Part shown: positions 29,020 to 37,915 of the stretch, one piece after another
Numbering within the stretch: the stretch's first letter is position 1
How the letters are laid out: every line of letters begins with the position of its first letter
Source of the DNA: Ralstonia sp. RRA
Lineage (GTDB): Bacteria > Pseudomonadota > Gammaproteobacteria > Burkholderiales > Burkholderiaceae
Reading direction: 5' to 3'
Length of the DNA stretch: 64,000 nucleotides
Assembly (NCBI RefSeq): GCF_037023145.1
Contig: NZ_CP146091.1
Span: forward strand, 3,038,001-3,102,000
The notes under the pieces: generated by a model
Told to the model about the DNA's origin: nothing
The model's input: the letters and a program-made list of their open reading frames with translations, nothing else
The model's database searches: none
Translations under genes and position numbers: made by a program

Positions 29020-29844
29020 GTGGCGATCGTGCGCGTTGCCGCATCGCGCCACCAACGCGTCTTCCTGCCGGTACTGGCCGGCTTGGTGACGCTTGCCTGG
29101 CTCACGCTGTGGCTGTGGGCGCGCAGCCCGTATGGCCGCTATCTGGATCATGGCGACTGGACGGCCTCTGGCCCGGCGGCGTGGCTGTGCCGGGTGGTGC
29201 CGGCAGGTTCGCTCGTCGTGCCGGCAGCGCTCTACGCATTGGCCTGGACGCTGATGATCCTGGCGATGATGCTGCCGACCACGTTGCCGCTGTTCCAAGC
29301 GTTTGACCGCGTCGTTGCGGGGCGGGCGGATCGCCAGCGCTTGCTGGTGCTGCTGGGCGTGGGCTATCTGGTTGCCTGGAGCGCGTTCGGCCTACTAGCG
29401 CATGGGCTGCATGCCCTACTGCTCGCCGGGGTCGCGCGGGTGCCGCTGCTGGGCTGGTATGGCTGGCTGATCGGCGCGGCCACGCTGGCGGGTGCGGGGG
29501 CGTTCCAGTTCAGCGCGCTGAAGTATCGATGCCTGGACCAGTGCCGCTCGCCGCTGAGCTTCGTCATCAGCCATTGGCACGGCCCCGGGCCGCAACGGCA
29601 GGCGTTCCTGCTGGGCCTGCGCCACGGGCTGTTCTGCGTGGGGTGCTGCTGGGCGCTGATGCTGCTGATGTTCGTGGTGGGCGCGGGCAGCCTCGGCTGG
29701 ATGCTGGTGCTGGCCGCCGCCATGGCCATCGAAAAGAACGTCGCGTGGGGGCGGCGGTTGTCTGCGCCGCTGGGCGTGGCGCTGCTGGCAGGCGCCGCCG
29801 TGCTTGCGGCAACGCACCTCTGGGGCGCAGCGCGCATCGCGTGA
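29020..29844 (+). CDS. DUF2182 integral membrane protein
   Basis: A 274-aa protein starting at GTG 29020, with about six to seven transmembrane helices. Family landmarks are the MILAMMLPTTLPL segment, ALKYRCLDQCRSP, and the helix-embedded RHGLFCVGCCWALM followed by AAAMAIEKN. The conserved Cys, His, Met and Glu residues suggest a metal-handling membrane protein, as the database family name implies; the metal is not known. Translationally close to DUF1326 and overlapping the next gene (TGATG). Confidence 0.83.
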   Translation: MAIVRVAASRHQRVFLPVLAGLVTLAWLTLWLWARSPYGRYLDHGDWTASGPAAWLCRVVPAGSLVVPAALYALAWTLMILAMMLPTTLPLFQAFDRVVAGRADRQRLLVLLGVGYLVAWSAFGLLAHGLHALLLAGVARVPLLGWYGWLIGAATLAGAGAFQFSALKYRCLDQCRSPLSFVISHWHGPGPQRQAFLLGLRHGLFCVGCCWALMLLMFVVGAGSLGWMLVLAAAMAIEKNVAWGRRLSAPLGVALLAGAAVLAATHLWGAARIA

Positions 29845-30755
29845 TGGCTGCCACGGATGCCATGGATACCACCAGCGACGGCCAACTCGCCCTGCGCACG
29901 GTGCTGCTCACCAGTATCGCGATGGTGGCGTTCGCCTCCAACTCGCTGCTGTGCCGGCTGGCGTTGCAGCATGCGGCCATCGATGCGGCGAGCTTCTCCA
30001 GCATCCGGCTAGTGTCGGGTGCGGTCGTGCTGGCCATCCTGGCGCGAGCGGGTGCCCGCCGGGCGCCGCCGGCCCGCGTGGACTGGGCGGCCGCAACCAT
30101 GCTGTTCGCCTACGTGGCGTTCTTCTCGTTCGCGTATCTGACCCTGAGCGCAGGCACGGGCGCGCTGATCCTGTTCGGTGCGGTACAGATCACCATGCTG
30201 GGCGCGGGCCTGGCTGCGGGCGAACGGTTCGAGCCACTCGGTTGGGTCGGCTTTGCGCTGGCGCTGGGCGGGCTGGTCTACCTGGTATCGCCGGGCGTGA
30301 CGGCGCCAACGCCACTGGGCGCCGCGCTGATGAGCGTAGCCGGTGTGGCCTGGGGCGTGTATTCGCTGCGCGGGCGCGGGCTCGACAATCCGCTGGGCGC
30401 CACTGCCGGCAACTTCCTGCGGGCGGCCCCCATGGCGCTGGCCTTGAGCGCGGTGCTGGCCAGCCGCGCACACGTCAGGCCCAGCGGGATCGTGCTGGCG
30501 CTGGCCTCGGGCGCGATCACTTCGGGCATCGGCTATGTGATTTGGTATGCCGCTCTGAAGGGGCTGTCGGCGATCCGCGCGGCGGCGGTGCAACTGGCGG
30601 TGCCGCCCATTGCAGCGTTCGGCGCGGTGCTGTTCCTGGCCGAGCCGCTCACGTCAAGGCTGGCGACGGCCTCCGCCGCCATCCTGGGCGGGATCGCCCT
30701 GGTGCTGGCGAGCCGTACACAGCGCAAGCGGAACGAGGCGGCGTCGCAGGGCTAG
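29844..30755 (+). CDS. EamA/DMT-family transporter
   Basis: A 303-aa protein with ten predicted transmembrane helices in two EamA repeats (about residues 20-145 and 155-290). Typical EamA features include the SFSSIRLVSGAVVL segment in helix 2 and a GGxxY-type turn before helix 6. Members export amino acids, metabolites or drugs; the substrate cannot be read. It starts at ATG 29844 overlapping the DUF2182 stop, so it belongs to the same operon. Confidence 0.87.
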   Translation: MAATDAMDTTSDGQLALRTVLLTSIAMVAFASNSLLCRLALQHAAIDAASFSSIRLVSGAVVLAILARAGARRAPPARVDWAAATMLFAYVAFFSFAYLTLSAGTGALILFGAVQITMLGAGLAAGERFEPLGWVGFALALGGLVYLVSPGVTAPTPLGAALMSVAGVAWGVYSLRGRGLDNPLGATAGNFLRAAPMALALSAVLASRAHVRPSGIVLALASGAITSGIGYVIWYAALKGLSAIRAAAVQLAVPPIAAFGAVLFLAEPLTSRLATASAAILGGIALVLASRTQRKRNEAASQG

Positions 30756-30873
30756 ACCCCATCCGGAGCGGTTACAATCACGCCTTTCCGTGAACGACGC
30801 GCACAGCCCCGATTCCGCTGTGCTGCCGCCGCCTCAGCGTCACGTAACCCCTTGATTTAGAGCCTTTTTCACC

Positions 30874-31968
30874 ATGAGCCTCCAATGCGGCATCGTCGGC
30901 CTGCCGAACGTCGGCAAGTCGACCCTGTTCAATGCCCTGACCAAAGCCGGCATCGCCGCCGAGAACTACCCGTTCTGCACGATCGAACCCAACGTGGGCG
31001 TGGTGGAAGTGCCGGACGCGCGCCTGGCTGCGCTGGCTGACATCGTCAAGCCCGAGCGCGTGCTGCCGGCAGTGGTCGAGTTCGTCGACATTGCAGGCCT
31101 GGTGGCAGGCGCATCCAAGGGTGAAGGTCTGGGCAACCAGTTCCTCGCCAACATCCGCGAAACGGACGCCATCACCCACGTGGTGCGCTGCTTCGAAGAT
31201 GACAACGTGATCCACGTGGCCGGCAAGGTCGACCCGATCGCCGACATCGAAGTCATCAACACCGAGTTGGCTCTCGCTGACCTGGGTACGGTGGAAAAGG
31301 CACTGCAGCGCTACACCAAGGCCGCCAAGTCGGGCAACGACAAGGAAGCCGCCAAGCTGGTCGCCGTGCTGGAAAAGGCCCAGAAGGTGCTGGACGAAGC
31401 CAAGCCCGTGCGCGGCCTGAACCTGACTGATGAGGAATGGGCGACGATCAAGCCGCTGTGCCTGATCACGGCCAAGCCGACCATGTACGTGGCCAACGTG
31501 CGTGAAGACGGCTTCGAGAACAACCCGCACCTGGATGCCGTGCGCGCTTACGCTGCCCAGACGAATTCACCGGTGGTGGCCGTGTGCGCCGCCATCGAAG
31601 CCGAAATTGCCGACCTGGACGACGCCGACAAGGCCGAATTCCTGGCCGACATCGGCATGGAGGAGCCGGGCCTGAACCGCGTGATCCGCGCGGCGTTCAA
31701 GCTGCTGGGCCTGCAGACGTACTTCACCGCCGGCGTGAAGGAAGTGCGCGCCTGGACGATCCACATTGGCGACACGGCTCCGCGTGCGGCTGCAGCCATC
31801 CACACGGACTTCGAACGCGGCTTCATCCGCGCCCAGACCATCTCGTACGACGACTTCATCCAGTTCAAGGGTGAACAAGGCGCCAAGGAAGCCGGCAAGA
31901 TGCGCGCCGAAGGCAAGGAATACATCGTCAAGGATGGCGATGTGCTGCACTTCTTGTTCAACGTCTGA
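30874..31968 (+). CDS. ychF: Ribosome-associated ATPase YchF
   Basis: A 364-aa Obg-family P-loop protein that hydrolyses ATP and associates with ribosomes. The Walker [10 protein letters not shown] is at residues 8-16, followed by the switch region [11 protein letters not shown] and the G3 DIAGLVAGA. The C-terminal TGS-like domain ends with [16 protein letters not shown] -10-like TACAAT lies at 30773-30778. The 3' end and terminator are repeated about 3.9 kb downstream. Confidence 0.97.
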   Translation: MSLQCGIVGLPNVGKSTLFNALTKAGIAAENYPFCTIEPNVGVVEVPDARLAALADIVKPERVLPAVVEFVDIAGLVAGASKGEGLGNQFLANIRETDAITHVVRCFEDDNVIHVAGKVDPIADIEVINTELALADLGTVEKALQRYTKAAKSGNDKEAAKLVAVLEKAQKVLDEAKPVRGLNLTDEEWATIKPLCLITAKPTMYVANVREDGFENNPHLDAVRAYAAQTNSPVVAVCAAIEAEIADLDDADKAEFLADIGMEEPGLNRVIRAAFKLLGLQTYFTAGVKEVRAWTIHIGDTAPRAAAAIHTDFERGFIRAQTISYDDFIQFKGEQGAKEAGKMRAEGKEYIVKDGDVLHFLFNV

Positions 31969-32016
31969 TCCGACAAGCGCAACGAAAAAGCCCCGCAGTG
32001 CGGGGCTTTTTTCATG
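31935..32016 (+). repeat. Direct repeat copy 1: ychF 3' end plus terminator
   Basis: 82 bp covering the last 11 ychF sense codons, the stop and the terminator, about 87% identical by eye to 35872-35953, in the same orientation. The two copies bracket the MFS/ABC transporter operon. Confidence 0.8.
31985..32012. terminator. Bidirectional terminator between ychF and the MFS gene
   Basis: Stem GCCCCGC (31990-31996) / GCGGGGC (32000-32006) with a 3-nt loop, flanked by AAAAA and TTTTTT, so it works for ychF on the plus strand and for the MFS transporter gene on the minus strand. Confidence 0.88.
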
Positions 32017-32043
32017 GGCAACGCACGCACCCGTGGTTTGCTG

Positions 32044-33300
32044 TCAGCCCAACTCCGCACCCTTGAGCTCGGGGATCAGAAAGAACGTTGCCAGCATATC
32101 CAGCACGTAGATGCCGGCCAGCAGCGCAATCGCCACCGGAAACGAATACGCCGAAGCCAAGCTGCCAATCGCCACCGGCCCAAACCCGCCGATGGCACGG
32201 CCGATGTTGAACAGCACGTTCTGCGCGGTGGCCCGGGCCGCCGTCGGATAGGCCTCGGAGATGAGCGCGCCGTATCCGCCGATCATGCCGTTGACGAACA
32301 TGCCCATGAGCGCGCCGGTCCAGAGCATCGTCACCGGATCGGTCAGCTGCGCATAGGTCAGCACCATGGCCACGGCACCCGCCTGGAAAATCAGGAACGT
32401 CGGCTTGCGCCCGATGCGGTCGGCCAGATGACCAAACGCAACGATGCCGGCCATCATTCCGAGGATCGTGACGGAGGTCCACACCGCAGACTTGGTGAGC
32501 GAGAAGCCCAGCGTCTTGCCCAGGTACGTCGGCAGCCAGATCATGATGCCGTAGTAGCCGAAGTTCTGGACGGCGCAGAGGATGACGATGCCCAGGCTGG
32601 TGCGCGTAGTGCGGGCATCGGCCACCAGCAGCCGGAAGGCATTGGGCTTCGGGCGCGCAGTATCCACATGGCGGACGAAGACGACCGGCTCGTGCAGCGT
32701 CTTGCGGACCAGCCAGGCCACCAGCGCAGGCGCCATCCCCAGCACGAACATGCCGCGCCAGCCGATAACCGGCAGCAGCATCGGCGTGAGCAACGCTGCC
32801 AACAGCACGCCCGACTGCCAACCCAGCGCCACATACGACGACACCCGCGCGCGCTTGTGCGCAGGCCACGCTTCGGCCGCCAGCGCCATGCCGATCCCGA
32901 ATTCGCCGCCCAGGCCGATCCCGGCGATGGTGCGATAGACCAGCAGATCGCTGAAGCCTTGGGCGAATGCGCACAGGCCCGTGAACACGGCAAACAGCAC
33001 GATGGTCCAGGTGAGCACGCGCACGCGGCCGTACACATCGCTCAACGCGCCGAACACGATGCCGCCAGCCACTGCGCCAATCAGCGTCCAGGTCACCAGG
33101 GCGCCGGACTGGCTCGGTGTCAGGGCCAGCGCCGCGCTGATGGCGGGCAGCATGAAGCCCAGGATCAGCAGATCAAAACCGTCCATCGCATAACCGATGG
33201 TCGAGCCGGCCAACGCTTTCCAGGCGTAGGCCGAGGTCTGCGCGGGATGCGACGCCGCGGTACCGGCGCCAGCGGGCGATGCGCTTGCGTTCGCGTCCAT
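32044..33300 (-). CDS. MFS transporter (aromatic acid:H+ symporter type)
   Basis: A 418-aa permease with twelve predicted helices. The loop 2-3 motif GALSDVYGRVRVL and its loop 8-9 counterpart GHLADRIGRKPT are clear; DGFDLLILGFMLP in helix 1 and RTIAGIGLGGEFGIGMALAAE in helix 4 (read in parts) resemble AAHS/sialate-type carriers of organic acids. The substrate is not determined. It is the last gene of a minus-strand operon, 10 nt after the ABC ATPase gene, ending at the shared terminator. Confidence 0.87.
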   Translation of the reverse strand: MDANASASPAGAGTAASHPAQTSAYAWKALAGSTIGYAMDGFDLLILGFMLPAISAALALTPSQSGALVTWTLIGAVAGGIVFGALSDVYGRVRVLTWTIVLFAVFTGLCAFAQGFSDLLVYRTIAGIGLGGEFGIGMALAAEAWPAHKRARVSSYVALGWQSGVLLAALLTPMLLPVIGWRGMFVLGMAPALVAWLVRKTLHEPVVFVRHVDTARPKPNAFRLLVADARTTRTSLGIVILCAVQNFGYYGIMIWLPTYLGKTLGFSLTKSAVWTSVTILGMMAGIVAFGHLADRIGRKPTFLIFQAGAVAMVLTYAQLTDPVTMLWTGALMGMFVNGMIGGYGALISEAYPTAARATAQNVLFNIGRAIGGFGPVAIGSLASAYSFPVAIALLAGIYVLDMLATFFLIPELKGAELG

Positions 33301-33310
33301 CAGGTCGCTC

Positions 33311-34033
33311 CTACAACACCTTGCGCAGGAATTCGCGCGTGCGCTCGTGCTTGGGCGCGGAGAAGATCTGCTCCGGCGGCCCCTCTTCCATGATCACGCC
33401 CTGGTCGATGAAGAACACGCGGTCCGATACTTCCCGTGCGAACGCCATTTCATGCGTGACGACCACCATCGTCATGCCCTCCTCGGCCAGCGACTTCATC
33501 ACCTCCAGCACCTCGCCGACGAGTTCCGGGTCCAGCGCAGAGGTGGGTTCGTCGAACAGCATCACCGTCGGTGACATCGCCAGTGCGCGGGCAATCGCCA
33601 CGCGCTGCTGCTGACCGCCCGAGAGCTGGCTCGGGTGTGCGTCGATCTTGTCGAGCAGGCCGACCTTGCGCAGCAGTTGCTCGGCCACGATGACGGCCTC
33701 GTCGCGCTTCATGCCGCGCACCTGCATCGGCGCGAGCACAAGGTTGTCGAGCACCGACATATGCGCGAACAGGTTGAAGCGCTGGAACACCATGCCCACG
33801 CTGGCGCGCATCTTGTTCAGGTCGGTCTTCGGGTCTTCCACGTGGAAACCATTGACCAGCACCTCGCCGCCCGAGACGGTTTCCAGCCCGTTCAGACAGC
33901 GCAGGAACGTGCTCTTGCCCGAGCCCGACGGGCCGATCACGCACACCACTTCGCGCTCTTCGATGCGGCAGGTGATGCCGCGCAGCACGTGCGCGTTGCC
34001 GTACTGCTTCTGCAGGTTGTTAACGACGATCAT
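33311..34033 (-). CDS. Amino-acid ABC transporter ATP-binding protein (GlnQ/GltL type)
   Basis: A 240-aa ATPase. Walker [10 protein letters not shown] (about 34-42), signature [15 protein letters not shown], Walker [15 protein letters not shown] and the switch His in VVTHEM are all present. The sequence is of the polar amino-acid uptake family. It overlaps the permease gene by 14 nt, a sign of coupled translation. Confidence 0.93.
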   Translation of the reverse strand: MIVVNNLQKQYGNAHVLRGITCRIEEREVVCVIGPSGSGKSTFLRCLNGLETVSGGEVLVNGFHVEDPKTDLNKMRASVGMVFQRFNLFAHMSVLDNLVLAPMQVRGMKRDEAVIVAEQLLRKVGLLDKIDAHPSQLSGGQQQRVAIARALAMSPTVMLFDEPTSALDPELVGEVLEVMKSLAEEGMTMVVVTHEMAFAREVSDRVFFIDQGVIMEEGPPEQIFSAPKHERTREFLRKVL

Positions 34034-34769
34034 TCTTGCCGTACCTCGCTTCCAGATGTTGAACCCCGGCCGACAAGACCAGCGTGATTGCCCAGTAGAT
34101 GAGCGAGATCGTCAGATACGGCTCCCAGTAGCGCGCATACGCGCCCGACACGGTGCGCGCGGCGTAGGCGAGTTCCGCCAGGCCGATGGCTGACGCCAGC
34201 GACGAATCCTTGACGATGGCGATGGCGTTGTTGCCTAGCGGTGGCAGCATGCGGCGAAACGCCTGCGGCAGCACGACGCGGCGCAGCGTCTCCATGTAGG
34301 TCATGCCCAGCGAGCGCGCCGCCTCTGCCTGACCGCGATCGATCGACTGGATGCCGGCGCGGAAGATTTCCGACACATACGCGCCCGCGTTGAGCGAGAT
34401 GGCGAGCACCGCCGACGTGAACGCGCCGTATTGCTGCCGCACATCACGCGCCAGCTCACCGCTGATGAGCCAGCCATCTGCCGGGTTGATGAGCAGCGGC
34501 ATCAGCGCAAAATGGATCAGCAGGATCTGCACGAACAGCGGCGTGCCGCGAAAGAAGCTGACATAGAAGCGCACTGGATATTGCACCGCATAGCGCAGGA
34601 AATACTTGTAGAAGCCATGACGCGCCTCGGCCAGCCGGCCAACGCCGAGCACCAGCCCGAGCAGCGTGCCGGCGATCACGCAGATCACCGTGCACTTGAG
34701 CGTCATCAGCGTGCCCTCGACGAAGAGCGGCAGATATTCGCCGATGATGTTCCACTGGAACCCACCCAT
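34020..34769 (-). CDS. Amino-acid ABC transporter permease
   Basis: A 249-aa inner-membrane permease of the HisMQ type with about five helices. The EAA loop reads [25 protein letters not shown] (about 160-185, read in parts), contacting the ATPase. I chose ATG 34769 with AGGTGG upstream; a GTG at 34778 is in frame. A single permease gene implies a homodimer, unless a second is encoded elsewhere. Confidence 0.92.
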   Translation of the reverse strand: MGGFQWNIIGEYLPLFVEGTLMTLKCTVICVIAGTLLGLVLGVGRLAEARHGFYKYFLRYAVQYPVRFYVSFFRGTPLFVQILLIHFALMPLLINPADGWLISGELARDVRQQYGAFTSAVLAISLNAGAYVSEIFRAGIQSIDRGQAEAARSLGMTYMETLRRVVLPQAFRRMLPPLGNNAIAIVKDSSLASAIGLAELAYAARTVSGAYARYWEPYLTISLIYWAITLVLSAGVQHLEARYGKNDRR

Positions 34770-34807
34770 GGAGACCACCTTTTTTTACTGGAGCAACAGA
34801 ATGAAAC

Positions 34808-34826
34808 GAGCCGGCAGTGCCGGCTC
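34808..34826 (-). other. Intercistronic hairpin between SBP and permease genes
   Basis: Perfect inverted repeat GAGCCGGCA / TGCCGGCTC, without a T-run. Such hairpins after a binding-protein gene usually protect its mRNA and allow higher expression than the membrane subunits. Confidence 0.6.
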
Positions 34827-34856
34827 CGGGAAAAACGCCTGATGGCGAAATCGCGC

Positions 34857-35633
34857 TTATTGCTGCGGCAGCGTCGGCACGTTGTCGTCAAACCAGTGCT
34901 TGTAGATCTTGGCGTAGGTGCCGTCGGCAACGACCTTCTTCAGGCCGGTGTTGATCTGGTCGAGCACCACCTTGTTGCCCTTCTTGACCGCGATGCCGAA
35001 GTACTGCGGCTTGAACTTGGCGTCAGAGACCAGGCTGAAGGGCTTTTCCGGGTGGCTCTTGATGTAGAACTTGATCACGCCCACATCCCCCACCGCCGCG
35101 TCGACGCCGCCGCGGTACAGCTCTTCGAGCATCAGCGGCGTGTTGTCGAAACGCTTGATGGCCGAGCTCGTGCGGCCCAGCTCTTCCGAGACAGCGGTGT
35201 CGCCCGCGCTCGATGCCACCACACCGACTTGGCGCTTCTTCAGGTCAGCCAGGCCGCCGATCTTGGCGTTCGGCGCGGTGATGATCACCTGCCCGGCCGG
35301 AAAGTACGGTGCCGAAAAATCGACCATCTGCTTGCGCTGGTCGGTGATGGTGATGCCGGAAACGATGATGTCGCGGTCGCCCTGGTTGAGCGTGGCAAAG
35401 ATGCCTTCCCACGGCGTGCTGATCAGCTTGACGTTGAAGCCGCCGGCCTTGCCGATCGCCTTGATGAGGTCGATGTCAAAGCCGGTCAGTTCCTTTTGCG
35501 GGGTTTCAAACTCGAACGGGCGGTAGGTGCCGCCAGCGCCAACGGTGTAGGTGGGCTCCGCCGATGCGCCGCCCGGCGCCATGGCGAAGGTGGTCAGAAC
35601 AGCGGCGGCCATGACGAAGCGCTTGATCAGCAT
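34857..35633 (-). CDS. Amino-acid ABC transporter substrate-binding protein
   Basis: A 258-aa periplasmic binding protein, first gene of the operon. Signal peptide of about 25 residues ends near ASA|EPT. The family 3 solute-binding pattern is clear: GGTYRPFEFETPQKELTGFDIDL (read in parts, about 33-55), GDRDIIVSGITITDQRKQMVDFS, and TYAKIYKHWFDDNVP near the end. The ligand is a polar or charged amino acid by family; which one cannot be read. Confidence 0.92.
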   Translation of the reverse strand: MLIKRFVMAAAVLTTFAMAPGGASAEPTYTVGAGGTYRPFEFETPQKELTGFDIDLIKAIGKAGGFNVKLISTPWEGIFATLNQGDRDIIVSGITITDQRKQMVDFSAPYFPAGQVIITAPNAKIGGLADLKKRQVGVVASSAGDTAVSEELGRTSSAIKRFDNTPLMLEELYRGGVDAAVGDVGVIKFYIKSHPEKPFSLVSDAKFKPQYFGIAVKKGNKVVLDQINTGLKKVVADGTYAKIYKHWFDDNVPTLPQQ

Positions 35634-35871
35634 GTTGAATCTTCCCGGCGGGTGTGGTGAACAGGGCGCTGATGATACTCCTCCACCTGCCACACAAAAA
35701 TGCGGGTCGGCCACAGTTGGCGCGCCGTGAAGGTGCCGAAAATGGGGCGGGAGCCGGCGCCTGGGTTACCGCCACGCGCTGGCGCAAGTCAAACGGCATC
35801 CAGCGGGCATGGCGACGTTGAGGCGATTAAGCATCACTTTTTTACAGGCATGCCGGCCGAGACGGCAGCTT
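35634..35871. other. Intergenic region upstream of the SBP gene
   Basis: About 240 bp with no supportable gene. It should contain the promoter of the minus-strand transporter operon, but I see no strong -35/-10 pair. It ends where the ychF-like repeat begins. Confidence 0.4.
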
Positions 35872-35953
35872 TGGCGATGTGCGGCACATCCTGTTCAACG
35901 TCTGTCAGGCAAGCGCAACGAACAAGCCCCGCAATTGCGGGGCTTCTTTCATG
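35872..35953 (+). repeat. Direct repeat copy 2: remnant of the ychF 3' end plus terminator
   Basis: 82 bp, about 87% identical to 31935-32016. In the ychF frame it still encodes GDVRHILFNV (versus [10 protein letters not shown]), but the TGA stop has become TGT. The terminator stem (GCCCCGCA 35926-35933, TGCGGGGC 35935-35942) is kept, with a broken T-run. There is no ychF sequence further upstream, so it is a fragment and not a gene. Confidence 0.75.
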
Positions 35954-36006
35954 TCCGGTGACCGTGGCGACGGCGACTAGCGCAGCCCGTAACCACGCTT
36001 GGCGTT

Positions 36007-37413
36007 CTAACGCCGCACCACTTGCGGCTGGATGCCGTCCCCGCACCAGTTGGCCCGCATGCGGCGGCCATCGCGCAGGTCGATCACCGTGTCGAACTCG
36101 GTCGACTGCTGCGGGATGGCGAACAGGTAGCGGTAACGCGTGTTCTCGAACGCGATCTTGAAGCCAGCGGGCACCTGGTCCTCGGGCAAGCGTTTCATCG
36201 GGCCGAAGCGCGACACGCCATCGCGCTCGGGCGTGGCGAGATCAGACACCTGACCGCACAGCGGGCCACTGCCACGCTCCAGATCATGCAGCGAGATAAA
36301 GCCGGTCTCGTCGACGAGGTAACCGGCGACCGGCCCGCTCAGGCGGCCCGTGTAGCGGAGGTCGACCACGGCATCGCCCACGACCGAACCCATTTTCTCG
36401 AGTTGGAACACGCGATGGCCGCCGATACCCAGCAGTTCATCACTGTCGGCGAGTTGGAAGTAGACGAAGTCCGGCACGTTGCGGATGTGCATGACCTTGT
36501 AGACCTCGCCGAAGTACAGGATGTCATTGCCGCTGCGCGCGATGCGGAAGTTCGATGCCGTAGTGTTGCGCACGAGTTCGGCCCGGCATTTCAGCTCGGG
36601 CAGCCCCGGCACCGGGCACGTCGGCGGCAGCATCTGGAACGAGGCCGCACGCACGCCATCCAGCGGCTTGCCCTTCACGTAGATGTGCTGGCCGTCGCTG
36701 ATCACGTTGGAGTACAGCGGCTGCGCAAAAGCCAGGACGGTCAGGTTGGGCCGCACGTCGGGGCGCGGCTTGATGCCGTCCAGCGCATTGATCTCAAAGA
36801 CCCGCCCACCGTTGACGGCAAAGGTCTCGTCAAACACCGTCACCGGCCCCGGCGCCATCCCCGGCACAGGTGTCTCGTCGTGATAAATGTGCGTGCGGTC
36901 CCGGGCCCAGGCGGCATCGGCAGCCGCGCCCTGCGGCGTAAAGACCTGGAAGCTGGCCGCATCCGCGCCGGCAATCGGCGAGGTGTACGAGAACACGGTG
37001 CGGCCATCCGTCGCATAACCCTGACCGAGCGGGCGCAGGCTCGCGCCGTTCGGTGTCAGCCGATAGTAGTTGCGGACCTCCGACAGCTCATTGCGCTGAA
37101 GCGGCCCGGGAATCAGGCATGACGGGTTGAACGCCGGCCCGCCGCCGGCGCACGCACGCGACGTGTTCACATCCGTGGTGATGAAGTAGCCCTGGCCGTC
37201 GATCACGCCAAAGCGGTCACTGCGCATCTCGATCGCATGCTTGCGGCAAGCGTTGGTGCGCTCTGGCCGCAGATCGGAGATGGATTGCCCAGGCTTGGCG
37301 GGCGGATACCAATGCTCGGTGCAGCTCCGCACCGTATAGGCCTGGCTGGCCACCGGCAGCCCCAACAACATCGCGCCAGCCACGAGCAAACCGGCCCGCC
37401 ATGCACGCCGCAT
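36007..37413 (-). CDS. Exported DKNYY-domain protein
   Basis: A 468-aa protein with a Sec signal peptide (cleavage near SQA|YTV, residue 24-25). The mature part has repeated segments of the DKNYY type: AAWARDRTHIYHDETPVPG and SNVISDGQHIYVKGKPLDG, each alternating with ADAASFQVF / VRAASFQML. Eight or more Cys suggest disulfides and a periplasmic or outer location. The function of DKNYY proteins is unknown. Its start overlaps the stop of the small membrane protein gene by one base, so the pair is coupled. Confidence 0.78.
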   Translation of the reverse strand: MRRAWRAGLLVAGAMLLGLPVASQAYTVRSCTEHWYPPAKPGQSISDLRPERTNACRKHAIEMRSDRFGVIDGQGYFITTDVNTSRACAGGGPAFNPSCLIPGPLQRNELSEVRNYYRLTPNGASLRPLGQGYATDGRTVFSYTSPIAGADAASFQVFTPQGAAADAAWARDRTHIYHDETPVPGMAPGPVTVFDETFAVNGGRVFEINALDGIKPRPDVRPNLTVLAFAQPLYSNVISDGQHIYVKGKPLDGVRAASFQMLPPTCPVPGLPELKCRAELVRNTTASNFRIARSGNDILYFGEVYKVMHIRNVPDFVYFQLADSDELLGIGGHRVFQLEKMGSVVGDAVVDLRYTGRLSGPVAGYLVDETGFISLHDLERGSGPLCGQVSDLATPERDGVSRFGPMKRLPEDQVPAGFKIAFENTRYRYLFAIPQQSTEFDTVIDLRDGRRMRANWCGDGIQPQVVRR

Positions 37414-37661
37414 CAGCGGCCGCCCCGCAGCAAACCCCACGCGGCCGGCACCACCATTGCGCCGATCACCGCTGCCGTCCACGCCATGATCTGCCCGTCG
37501 GCATACAGGTGCGCAAACTGGCCGCCGTAGTAGCCAACCAACGCGCCGAACACGCCGGCCAACAGCGCGGCCAGCCAGCCGAGGCGTTTTCCACTCGGAT
37601 GCAGCCAACGCGCCGCCGCGCCCACTGCCAGCCCGATCCATAGCGGTGCGATCCACCCCAT
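37413..37661 (-). CDS. Small GlsB/YeaQ-like membrane protein
   Basis: An 82-aa protein, mostly hydrophobic, with three predicted helices and glycine-rich packing (GLAVGAAARWLHPSGKRLG, LLAGVFGALVGYYGG). This resembles the GlsB/YeaQ/YmgE transglycosylase-associated family, although the resemblance is loose. It lies immediately upstream of the DKNYY gene with a TGATG overlap. The role is unknown, perhaps envelope stress. Confidence 0.7.
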   Translation of the reverse strand: MGWIAPLWIGLAVGAAARWLHPSGKRLGWLAALLAGVFGALVGYYGGQFAHLYADGQIMAWTAAVIGAMVVPAAWGLLRGGR

Positions 37662-37861
37662 TTGCCTGTTCTCCGTGTTGCCGTGCGCGATTTCGCGATA
37701 GGTCGCGGTTCAATTGGACGCGTACCTTAGCGCAAGGCCGGGCGGAAAACCACACGGAAGGCAACCGCAGCGCACCCGCCATCAAGTGATGCATAACCAA
37801 CATTTTGACGCCGAACGACAGTCCTATTGCCCTGTGTCCTGTCGAGCGTCGGGCCCGGCGT

Positions 37862-37867
37862 TATAAT
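37862..37867 (+). promoter_or_regulatory. -10 element of hemA
   Basis: Perfect TATAAT in CGTTATAATCACG, 48 nt before the hemA ATG; no good -35 at the standard distance. Confidence 0.5.
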
Positions 37868-37915
37868 CACGAGTGCTCAAAATTCGTGCCGTTCCTTCTT
37901 AACCGGCCGCCCCAC

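Noticed and set aside
37805..37915. Upstream extension of hemA
   Set aside because: The open frame runs through the hemA -10 box TATAAT; the conserved protein N-terminus MQLLTLGIN fixes the start at 37916.
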